From: Desulfobacterales bacterium
GTDB lineage: Bacteria; Desulfobacterota; Desulfobacteria; Desulfobacterales; JAFDCJ01
DNA length: 5,498 nt
Direction: 5' to 3'
Assembly: GCA_029939875.1 (NCBI GenBank)
Contig: JAOZSC010000206.1
Location: forward strand, 1 to 5,498
This document shows positions 1 to 5,498 of the stretch, piece after piece. A model generated the notes under the pieces. It made no database searches, was not told where the DNA came from, and worked only from the letters and a program-made list of their open reading frames with translations. A program made the position numbers and the translations under genes. Numbering within the stretch: position 1 is the stretch's first letter; each line of letters starts with the position of its first letter.

Positions 1-144
1 ATCCTGGTGGCGCTGGTCATGATCTGGATCCGCGGCACCCTGCCCCGGCTGCGCTACGACCAGTTAATGGCCCTGGGCTGGAAAGTTTTAATTCCGGTAG
101 CCCTTGTAAATATCGTGGTCACCGGAGCGATACTGCTGTGGTAG
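1..144 (+). CDS. nuoH: NADH-quinone oxidoreductase subunit H (NuoH), C-terminal fragment
   Basis: Frame 1 is open from the first base to a TAG at 142-144 and gives the last 47 residues of the protein; the 5' part lies outside the window. The fragment reads [19 protein letters not shown] followed by a final hydrophobic helix ending in ILLW. This matches the C-terminus of E. coli NuoH (IRASLPRPRYDQVMSFGWK, as remembered), including the RxRYDQ motif and the GWK turn before the last membrane helix. In the family, NuoH is the eight-helix membrane subunit that forms much of the quinone chamber and links it to the proton channels. It is followed by nuoI, as in canonical nuo operons, but across an unusually long 97-bp gap. 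It is truncated only by the window edge. The identity is secure. Confidence 0.95.
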   Translation: MLVALVMIWIRGTLPRLRYDQLMALGWKVLIPVALVNIVVTGAILLW

Positions 145-222
145 TTGTTTGGTATTTGTTTGTCATTCGACGTTCGATGTTCAACGTTCATCCTTGCGGT
201 ATTCAATTTTGGATGTTCATTT
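145..222. repeat. Degenerate 7-bp tandem repeat array in the nuoH-nuoI gap
   Basis: Directly after the nuoH stop the gap can be read as heptamers. The clear core is four units in register: TTCGACG (166-172), TTCGATG (173-179), TTCAACG (180-186) and TTCATCC (187-193). Weaker units TTGTTTG (145-151), GTATTTG (152-158) and TTTGTCA (159-165) precede it in the same register. After 8 bp a second block reads TTCAATT (202-208), TTGGATG (209-215) and TTCATTT (216-222). The consensus is roughly TTCRAYG. Similar GTTCGATGTTCAA-type intergenic arrays are familiar to me from deltaproteobacterial and some other environmental genomes, but I cannot search to confirm this. No function is assigned. The array is not obviously an inverted repeat or a terminator. 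Confidence 0.6.
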
Positions 223-241
223 AAAAGGTTGACTGGATAGC

Positions 242-778
242 ATGTCTTCAGCATTCGATGCCATAAAAGCACTGGCAACGGGGTTTGCAACCACCTTCAA
301 ACACCTGTTTCGCAAACCCATCACCGAGCAGTACCCGGAGTATAAGCGGGCGCTTCCGGTGCGTGCGCGCGCTCGCATTATTTTGACCCGGGATCCGGAC
401 GGCAACGAACGCTGCGTGGCCTGTTACCTGTGCTCGGCGGTCTGCCCGGTCAGCTGTATTTCCATGCAGTCGGCCGAAAAGCAAAACGGACGGCGTTACG
501 CCGCCTGGTTTCGGATCAATTTTGCCCGCTGCATTTACTGCGGGCTTTGTGAAGAGGCCTGTCCGACCTCGGCCATCCAGCTGACGTCCGAATTTGAAAC
601 CTGCGAACGCGATATTTTGTCCCTGGTATATGAAAAAGAAAATCTCCTGGTGGATCACGGGGGCAAGGATCCGGACTACTGTTTTTACAAACATGCGGGC
701 ATCGTCACCGACGCCGGGAAAAAAGGAGAACACATCGGGGAAAGCGAACCGGTAGATATCAAAAGTAATCTACCGTAA
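242..778 (+). CDS. nuoI: NADH-quinone oxidoreductase subunit I (NuoI), two-[4Fe-4S] ferredoxin-like
   Basis: A 178-aa protein, close to the 180 aa of E. coli NuoI. Two 8Fe-ferredoxin motifs are complete: C58, C61, C64, C68-P and C97, C100, C103, C107-P. They bind the two [4Fe-4S] clusters (N6a and N6b in the family) that carry electrons along the peripheral arm towards N2 and quinone. The segment TRDPDGNERCVAC and the tail EPVDIKSNLP closely follow the E. coli-type protein. The N-terminal ~25 residues form the amphipathic helix that seats the subunit on the membrane arm. The ATG at 242 is the natural start: it gives the family-length N-terminus. Its ribosome binding site is weak and distant (AAAAGG at 223-228). 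The 22-bp spacing to nuoJ fits one operon. A GC-rich alternating stretch near 360-376 simply encodes VRARAR. No key residue is missing. Confidence 0.97.
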   Translation: MSSAFDAIKALATGFATTFKHLFRKPITEQYPEYKRALPVRARARIILTRDPDGNERCVACYLCSAVCPVSCISMQSAEKQNGRRYAAWFRINFARCIYCGLCEEACPTSAIQLTSEFETCERDILSLVYEKENLLVDHGGKDPDYCFYKHAGIVTDAGKKGEHIGESEPVDIKSNLP

Positions 779-800
779 AGCCGGACCGTATCAATGTTTT

Positions 801-1331
801 ATGACCATATATTCCCTTATATTTTACGTCCTGGCCCTGTTCATTCTGGCCACCACCGCCATGGCCGTCACCCGGCGCAACATGGTGCACGTGGTGATCT
901 ACCTGATTTTTTCTTTTTTCGGCAGCGCCATGCTCTTTTACCTGCTGGGAGCGCCCTTTCTGGCCGCGCTGGAAGTCATCATCTATGCCGGGGCCATTAT
1001 GGTGCTGTTTTTGTTCATCGTCATTATGATGAAATTTGAGGGCGGCCGCCACCGGCTGTTCGCCCCGGGCCAGTGGATACCGGCGGCCGTCTTCGGGCTG
1101 GTGTACCTGGCCGCGGGAACGCTTCTGGTCAGCGCACAGCCCGGCAGCCGCACAGTCCTGAAAACCGCTCGGGCCACCCCGGCGATGTTTGGCCGCTATG
1201 TTTTTCAAACCCACTGGCTTTCCATTGAAATTGTGTCACTGCTGTTGCTGGTGGCCCTGGTGGGCGCGCTCTTTCTGGGCCGGCGAACCAAAAAATATGC
1301 AACCCCGAAAAGCATTGAGGATCATCGATGA
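801..1331 (+). CDS. nuoJ: NADH-quinone oxidoreductase subunit J (NuoJ)
   Basis: A 176-aa membrane protein (E. coli NuoJ is 184 aa) with five predicted helices. The signature is in TM3, residues 57-70, LEVIIYAGAIMVLF. It contains the conserved Tyr62 and the glycine region where the family forms a pi-bulge that changes conformation during turnover. The C-terminal motif MFGRYVFQTHWLSIEIVSLL with a final helix LLVALVGALFLGRR also matches the family. The subunit sits between NuoH/NuoA and NuoK and contributes to the path linking quinone chemistry to the pumps. The ATG at 801 gives the usual short N-terminus before TM1; no convincing Shine-Dalgarno precedes it, and an ATG at 794 is in a different frame. 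It overlaps nuoK by 4 bp. The loop between TM4 and TM5 (about residues 110-140) is variable, as expected. Confidence 0.95.
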   Translation: MTIYSLIFYVLALFILATTAMAVTRRNMVHVVIYLIFSFFGSAMLFYLLGAPFLAALEVIIYAGAIMVLFLFIVIMMKFEGGRHRLFAPGQWIPAAVFGLVYLAAGTLLVSAQPGSRTVLKTARATPAMFGRYVFQTHWLSIEIVSLLLLVALVGALFLGRRTKKYATPKSIEDHR

Positions 1332-1630
1332 TTGTACCCTTCGGACATGTGCTCATACTGGCCGGGCTCCTCTTTTTAATGGGCGTTTTTTGCACAGTGA
1401 CCCGCCGCAGCTTGATTATGATGCTGCTGGGAATTGAAATCATGCTCAATGCCGCCGCCATCCTGCTAGTGGGCTCCACCTTGCACTGGCAGAACCTGGA
1501 AGGCCAGGTAATTGTTCTGTTTGTGTTTGCCGTGGCTGCGGCGGAAGTCTCCGTGGGCCTGGCACTGATTGTATGGGCCTATCGCCGCACCGGATCGGTG
1601 GACCCGGGGGACTATAATTTGTTGAAGTAG
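1328..1630 (+). CDS. nuoK: NADH-quinone oxidoreductase subunit K (NuoK)
   Basis: A 100-aa protein, identical in length to E. coli NuoK, with three membrane helices. The two buried glutamates that are essential in the family are present: Glu37 in TM2 (LLGIEIMLNAAA) and Glu73 in TM3 (AVAAAEVSVGLALIV). These correspond to E. coli Glu36 and Glu72 and form part of the central charged axis of the membrane arm. The RR pair after TM1 (26-27) is also conserved. The start codon overlaps the nuoJ stop in an ATGA arrangement. GAGG at 1317-1320, inside nuoJ, gives a good Shine-Dalgarno at 7-bp spacing, so translation is probably coupled to nuoJ. The stop is TAG, 14 bp before nuoL. Identity is unambiguous; nothing is odd. 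Confidence 0.97.
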   Translation: MIVPFGHVLILAGLLFLMGVFCTVTRRSLIMMLLGIEIMLNAAAILLVGSTLHWQNLEGQVIVLFVFAVAAAEVSVGLALIVWAYRRTGSVDPGDYNLLK

Positions 1631-1644
1631 ATACGGGAACCAAA

Positions 1645-3525
1645 ATGTCTGACACCCTGACCTTGGATTCAACCCTGATCGCCGCTGTACTGGCCACCTT
1701 GCTGCCCTTTGCCAGCTTTGTGCTGATCATGGTGTTCACCCGCAATCATCGGAGACTTTCGGCAGGGTTGTCCATCGGCGCGATCACGGTGTCGCTTATC
1801 AGTGCCGTCTTTTTGCTGGTGTGCCACTGGCACCTGCAAACCCCGCTGCAGTACTTCGGCCGGTGGGTGGTGTCGGGCGACATTGTCATTCCTTACGGGT
1901 TTTTGCTGGATCCGGTCAGCCTGCTGATGCTGACCGTGGTGGCGGCCATCAGCTTTCTGGTTCAGGGTTACTCCCTGGGGTATATGGCCGACGACAAAGG
2001 CTTTTCCCGTTATTATGCCTTTATGTCGCTTTTTGCCTGGGCAATGCTCAATCTGACCATCGCCCCCACCCTGTTCCAGCTTTACATTTTCTGGGAGCTG
2101 GTGGGTCTGTCCTCCTACCTGCTGATCGGATTCTGGTACGAAAAATTCAGTGCCAGCCAGGCGGGCAAAAAAGCCTTTGTGATGACCCGCCTGGGGGATG
2201 TGGCCTTTTTCCTGGGCCTGCTGCTGGCGCTGGTGCACCTGGGCAATTTGAATATCCTGGAGCTGAACAGCCCCCGGGTGGCCGCGCAGATGTCCCCCAC
2301 CCTGATCACGGTTTCGGCCCTGCTGATTTTCGGCGGTATCATCGGCAAAAGCGCCCAGTTTCCGCTGATGACCTGGCTGCCGGATGCCATGGAAGGGCCG
2401 ACGCCGGTCAGCGCCCTGCTGCATTCGGCCACCATGGTGGCCGCCGGTGTTTTTCTATTCTGCCGGCTGTTTCCGTTTTTCAGCCAATCGGCCGTGGCCA
2501 TGGGCGTCTTTCTGGCCATTGGTACGATCACCATGCTGCTGTCATCCACCATGGCCATGGTCAGCCGGGACATCAAGCAGGTCTGGGCCTATTCCACCAT
2601 CAGCCAGCTGGGCTTTATGATCATGGGGCTGGCCGCCGGAAGTTTTTTTGCCGGGATGTTTCACCTGACCACCCACGCCGGTTTCAAAGCCCTGCTGTTT
2701 TTGTGCGCCGGGGTTTTCATCCACGCCCTGGGAACCAACGACATTTTTGAGATCAGCCGGCTTGGCGGGCGGAGGCTGAAAGTGCCCACCGTCTGTATGG
2801 CCATTGCGGCCGCCGCACTGGCGGGGTTGCCGCCGTTTTCCGGCTTTTTCAGCAAAGAGGTGATCCTGGCCGCCCTGGCTGAGCTGGACAACCCGATCTG
2901 GCTGGTCGCCGGGCTGCTGGGCGCTTTTCTCACCGCTTATTACACCTTTCGCCTGATATTTATCCTGGTGGTCCCGGACCAGTCTGAACCCCGCCAGCCC
3001 GACGACAGCCACGGGCACGCCGGCTACTGGCAGATGGGAGGGCCGTTGATCGTGCTGGCCACCGTCACCGTGCTGCTGGGCTTTTTCCAGGGCCCGCTGG
3101 AAAATTTCTTTGGCAATCACATTTGCAGCGTCTCGGCCCATACCGGCAGCCACGGGTGGCTGCCCTATATAGCCATAGCCACCGCGGCAAGCGGGCTAAT
3201 CCTGGCCTGGGTGGAATTCGGCCGCCGAAATTCGGCCCGGGTGGGCTTTGTAGAACGCATCGGCTGGCTGTACAACCTGTTTTCCGAACGCTGGTACATG
3301 GATCGTTTCTACCGGCGCTTTGTCGATGTGGTCATCTACAGGATCATTTCCGGTCTGTGCACCCAAAACGACAACCGGGTCATTGACGCCGGGCTGGATG
3401 CATTGAGCAAGGACGCCGTGCAGTCCGGACGCTTCGTCTCTGAGCTGCACCTGTCCATGATCCAATACCGGCTGCTGGCAATTTTTGTGGTGGTGGCGTT
3501 GCTGGCACTTTATTTTTTCTTCTGA
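1645..3525 (+). CDS. nuoL: NADH-quinone oxidoreductase subunit L (NuoL), distal antiporter-like pump
   Basis: A 626-aa protein (E. coli 613 aa) of the Mrp antiporter-like family, with about 16 membrane helices. The charged residues of the proton path are all visible: Glu151 in TM5 (FWELVGLSSYLLIGFWY), Asp185 (TRLGD), Lys235 in TM7 (GKSAQFPLMTWLPDAMEGP), His260 in TM8 (LLHSATMV), Lys311 (DIKQVWAYSTISQLG), His340, His344 and Lys348 (FHLTTHAGFKALLF), and Lys404 in TM12 (FSKEVI). After TM14 comes a C-terminal extension (about 530-626) with RWYMDRFYRRFVD. It fits the start of the long lateral helix that runs along NuoM and NuoN, and it ends in a final membrane anchor. The ATG at 1645 has GGGA at 1635-1638 with suitable spacing. 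The gene is intact and typical. It serves as an internal control for the altered NuoM that follows. Confidence 0.97.
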   Translation: MSDTLTLDSTLIAAVLATLLPFASFVLIMVFTRNHRRLSAGLSIGAITVSLISAVFLLVCHWHLQTPLQYFGRWVVSGDIVIPYGFLLDPVSLLMLTVVAAISFLVQGYSLGYMADDKGFSRYYAFMSLFAWAMLNLTIAPTLFQLYIFWELVGLSSYLLIGFWYEKFSASQAGKKAFVMTRLGDVAFFLGLLLALVHLGNLNILELNSPRVAAQMSPTLITVSALLIFGGIIGKSAQFPLMTWLPDAMEGPTPVSALLHSATMVAAGVFLFCRLFPFFSQSAVAMGVFLAIGTITMLLSSTMAMVSRDIKQVWAYSTISQLGFMIMGLAAGSFFAGMFHLTTHAGFKALLFLCAGVFIHALGTNDIFEISRLGGRRLKVPTVCMAIAAAALAGLPPFSGFFSKEVILAALAELDNPIWLVAGLLGAFLTAYYTFRLIFILVVPDQSEPRQPDDSHGHAGYWQMGGPLIVLATVTVLLGFFQGPLENFFGNHICSVSAHTGSHGWLPYIAIATAASGLILAWVEFGRRNSARVGFVERIGWLYNLFSERWYMDRFYRRFVDVVIYRIISGLCTQNDNRVIDAGLDALSKDAVQSGRFVSELHLSMIQYRLLAIFVVVALLALYFFF

Positions 3526-3614
3526 CCCGAAAGTGCATCGCAATTCAGAATCGGATTGTGTTTCCTGGGGCGAATGCGTTCAGGCGTGTCCGGTTTAAAA
3601 AGACTGCATGCCAT

Positions 3615-3620
3615 ACAAGG
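3615..3620 (+). promoter_or_regulatory. Candidate ribosome binding site for nuoM (start at 3632)
   Basis: ACAAGG at 3615-3620 lies 11 bp before the ATG at 3632. The spacing is somewhat long, but it is the only plausible Shine-Dalgarno in the area. The upstream in-frame ATG at 3608 is preceded only by an A-rich stretch (AAAAAGA near 3597-3603), and an in-frame TAA at 3596-3598 blocks further extension. This site is therefore the main nucleotide-level argument for the shorter nuoM start. Confidence 0.4.
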
Positions 3621-3631
3621 CACTTTTTATA

Positions 3632-5104
3632 ATGGAATTTACCGGTTTTCCATATCTGACGGCCATCCTGATCAGTTGCATCGTGGGCCTGGTGGTGATC
3701 ATCCTGATCCCCGGTCAGCGCCAGGTGCAGATCAAATGGGTCAGCGCGGTGTTTTCCGGTATCACCCTGCTGCTTTCGATCTACCTGTTTTTTGCCTACG
3801 ACAAAAGCCGGGGCGGACTTCAATTTGTTGAAACTTACCGATGGGTAAAAACACCGGGTATCACCTATTTCAATGCCGCCGACGGCTTCAACCTGCCCAT
3901 GCTGCTGTTGACCGGCATTGTTTTTTTCACCGGCGTGCTGACCATGTGGGAACTGGACAAGCGCGTCAAGGAATTTTTTGCCTTTTATTTTCTCCTGGTC
4001 ACCGGTGTTTTCGGGCTCTTCATGAGCATGGATCTTTTTTTTATTTTCGTGTGGTACGATGTCTCCCTTTTTCCCATGTACCTGCTGATCGCCGTCTGGG
4101 GTACCACCCGCAAGCAATACGCCGCCATGAAGCTGACCCTGTATCTTCTGGCGGGTAGCGCACTGGTGCTGCCGGCGATTGTTTTTCTTTATGCCAAATC
4201 GGGGCTTAACACCTTCGATATCACCGTGCTCATGCAGCCGGGAACCTTCACGGCCGCTGAACAAAAATTCGCTTTTATCCTGCTGTACATCGGATTCGGC
4301 ATTCTGGCCGCGGTGTGGCCCTTTCACACCTGGTCACCGGTGGGTCACGTGGCCGCCCCCAACGGGGTGAGCATGCTTCACGCCGGGGTGCTGATGAAAA
4401 TCGGCGCGTTCGGCATTTTGCGAGTAGGCATTTTCCTGTGTCCCCAGGGCTGGCAGTACTGGGCGCAGCTCATGGCCGTACTCGCGGTCATCGGCATTGT
4501 CTATGGGGCTTTTGTGGGATTGAGCCAGACCGATCTCAAATACGTGATCGGTTATTCCAGCGTGTCGCACATGGGCATCGTCGGCCTGGGACTGGCCACC
4601 GTTTCAGTGGACGGGCTCAACGGCGCGGTTTTCCAGATGTTTGCCCACGGCGTTATGACCGCTCTGCTTTTTTCGGCGGTGGGCTACATTTATGACCGCA
4701 CCCATACCAAGGTCATTGCCGAGCTGGGCGGCTTGAGCCATGTGATGCCCGTGGCCTCGGCCTTCTTTATTATTGCGGCCCTGGCCAGCATGGGCATCCC
4801 CTGCCTGGCCACTTTCTGGGGCGAACTGATGGTTTTTATTGCTGCCTTCAAAACTTATCCGCTTGGCGGAGTGCTGGCGGTTTGCGCCCTGGTGATCAGC
4901 GCCCTGTTCATGCTGCGGGTGGTGCAGCACACTTTTTACGGGCCCCGCAAAGAACAATACGCCCAGCTGGCCGATGTTCCTTTTGACCTGGGGCTGCCGC
5001 GCATCATCCTGCTGGTGGTGCTGGTGGTCTTCGGGCTTTACCCGTCGCTGATGTTCGACATGATTGAAACCGCCTCGATTCCGTTTATCAACGGGTTGCC
5101 ATGA
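3632..5104 (+). CDS. nuoM: NADH-quinone oxidoreductase subunit M (NuoM), divergent in key proton-channel residues
   Basis: A 490-aa antiporter-like pump with about 14 membrane helices (E. coli 509 aa). The start at 3632 is preferred because it gives the usual short N-terminus before TM1 (MEFTGFPYLTAILI) and has a candidate ribosome binding site; 3608 would add 8 residues. NuoM signatures are clear: PMYLLIAVWG after TM5, AGVLMK in TM8 (Lys256), QTDLKYVIGYSSVSHMG with Lys303, AHG at His339, and FWGELM in TM12 with Glu398. Two family-critical positions differ. TM5 has Asp143 where E. coli has Glu144. TM7 reads FGILAAVWPFHTW, so Leu225 occupies the place of Lys234. The following WLPDAH is WSPVGH, and TM8 gains a histidine (MLHAG). 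The frame is intact and base use matches the neighbours, so this is a divergent subunit, not a pseudogene. It overlaps nuoN by ATGA. Confidence 0.95.
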   Translation: MEFTGFPYLTAILISCIVGLVVIILIPGQRQVQIKWVSAVFSGITLLLSIYLFFAYDKSRGGLQFVETYRWVKTPGITYFNAADGFNLPMLLLTGIVFFTGVLTMWELDKRVKEFFAFYFLLVTGVFGLFMSMDLFFIFVWYDVSLFPMYLLIAVWGTTRKQYAAMKLTLYLLAGSALVLPAIVFLYAKSGLNTFDITVLMQPGTFTAAEQKFAFILLYIGFGILAAVWPFHTWSPVGHVAAPNGVSMLHAGVLMKIGAFGILRVGIFLCPQGWQYWAQLMAVLAVIGIVYGAFVGLSQTDLKYVIGYSSVSHMGIVGLGLATVSVDGLNGAVFQMFAHGVMTALLFSAVGYIYDRTHTKVIAELGGLSHVMPVASAFFIIAALASMGIPCLATFWGELMVFIAAFKTYPLGGVLAVCALVISALFMLRVVQHTFYGPRKEQYAQLADVPFDLGLPRIILLVVLVVFGLYPSLMFDMIETASIPFINGLP

Positions 5105-5498
5105 TGAATTGGTTTGCTGTCATTCCTGAATTGTACTACCTGGCCGGCGCCGTGGTGTTCCTGTTTTTGTCCATGGGAAAACGCACCGCTTCCGGACGGG
5201 ATTATCAGGTCGCCATGATCCTGGCAGCCCTGGGAGTGATCATCTGCCTGGGCACCGTGCACCAGGAGGCGCTGCTTTTTTTCAAGGCCCTGCGGGTGGA
5301 TCTTTTCTCCCAGGTGTTCAAGGTATTGCTGGCACTGGCGCTATTTCTGATTATCTGCCTTTGCCCGAGCCTGGACGGCATTGCCCAACGGCACCATGCG
5401 GACTTTTACCTGCTGCTGTTTATCTGTACCCTGGCCATGATGCTGCTGGTCAGCGCCGTTCACATCCTGAGCATCTATCTGGCCCTGGAGCTTTCCAG
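5101..5498 (+). CDS. nuoN: NADH-quinone oxidoreductase subunit N (NuoN), N-terminal fragment
   Basis: The frame is open from ATG 5101 to the window edge, giving 132 residues; the rest (normally to about 470-490 aa) lies outside. The N-terminus has the NuoN pattern: a short lead, WFAVIPELYYLAGAVVFLFL as TM1, then helices around 36-52 and 73-88. Residues 101-132 (DFYLLLFICTLAMMLLVSAVHILSIYLALELS) match the family's EFYALLL...GMMLM...DLL.LYL.LEL segment. Glu130 is the conserved TM5 glutamate (E. coli Glu133). The TM7 lysine region is not in the window, so it cannot be judged whether NuoN shares NuoM's substitutions. The start overlaps the nuoM stop by 4 bp (ATGA), and a second ATG follows at 5104, so either codon could initiate; coupling to nuoM is likely. 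NuoN is the pump closest to NuoK. Confidence 0.93.
   Translation, partial: MMNWFAVIPELYYLAGAVVFLFLSMGKRTASGRDYQVAMILAALGVIICLGTVHQEALLFFKALRVDLFSQVFKVLLALALFLIICLCPSLDGIAQRHHADFYLLLFICTLAMMLLVSAVHILSIYLALELS

Noticed and set aside
145..222. CRISPR-like array
   Set aside because: The units are 7 bp, degenerate and contiguous, with no unique spacers and no cas genes nearby.
145..241. Promoter or terminator in the nuoH-nuoI gap
   Set aside because: No GC-rich hairpin followed by a T run is present, and no convincing -35/-10 pair was seen. The AT-rich sequence is better described by the heptamer repeats.
248..733. 161-aa open frame on the minus strand opposite nuoI
   Set aside because: It is antisense to the cysteine-motif-bearing nuoI, and nothing in its translation resembles a known family.
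1669..2424. 251-aa open frame on the minus strand opposite nuoL
   Set aside because: It is a shadow of the GC-rich nuoL codons, with Gln/His/Gly-rich low-complexity composition and no credible start region.
1821..2750. 309-aa + strand open frame overlapping nuoL in another frame
   Set aside because: It is fully contained in nuoL, is Pro/Gly/Arg/His-rich and lacks membrane helices: a typical alternative-frame artefact at this base composition.
4035..4042. Run of eight T in nuoM as a possible frameshift or slippage site
   Set aside because: The reading frame is continuous and correctly aligned to NuoM on both sides (MSMDLFFIFVW), so no frameshift is needed to explain the protein.
3545..4327. 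260-aa open frame on the minus strand opposite nuoM
   Set aside because: It lies antisense to a clearly conserved nuoM, is rich in Gln, His, Lys and Gly as expected from reverse-reading a membrane protein gene, and shows no recognisable domain.

Overview
The window is one continuous piece of a nuo operon, encoding the proton-pumping NADH:quinone oxidoreductase (respiratory complex I). All genes are on the + strand in the canonical order nuoH (3' end only), nuoI, nuoJ, nuoK, nuoL, nuoM, nuoN (5' end only). No other genes are supported; long open frames on the minus strand and in alternative frames are shadows of these GC-rich coding sequences.

Layout: nuoH ends at 144. A 97-bp gap (145-241) holds a degenerate 7-bp tandem repeat array. 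nuoI (242-778) encodes the two-[4Fe-4S] subunit that passes electrons towards the quinone site. nuoJ (801-1331) and nuoK (1328-1630) overlap by ATGA. nuoL (1645-3525) follows closely. A second gap of about 106 bp (to the preferred start) precedes nuoM (3632-5104, alternative start 3608). nuoM overlaps nuoN (5101 to window end) by ATGA. The tight spacing and overlaps indicate a single transcript with translational coupling. No promoter, terminator, RNA gene, CRISPR array or insertion sequence was found.

How the genes work together: NuoI and NuoH form the junction between the peripheral electron-transfer arm and the membrane arm. NuoH, J and K carry the connecting half-channels. NuoL, M and N are the three antiporter-like pumps.

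Organism: moderately high GC, with NuoH, NuoI and NuoK closely resembling the E. coli-type subunits, while NuoM is divergent. Together with the TTCGACG-like intergenic heptamer array this suggests a sulfate-reducer-like Desulfobacterota member (former Deltaproteobacteria). That assignment is inference from remembered family sequences, not a search.

The most notable observation is in NuoM. The family's key TM7 lysine (E. coli Lys234) is a leucine, and the TM5 glutamate (Glu144) is an aspartate. The TM8 lysine and TM12 glutamate are retained, and NuoL in the same operon keeps its full set. I see no novel defence, mobile or regulatory system here.
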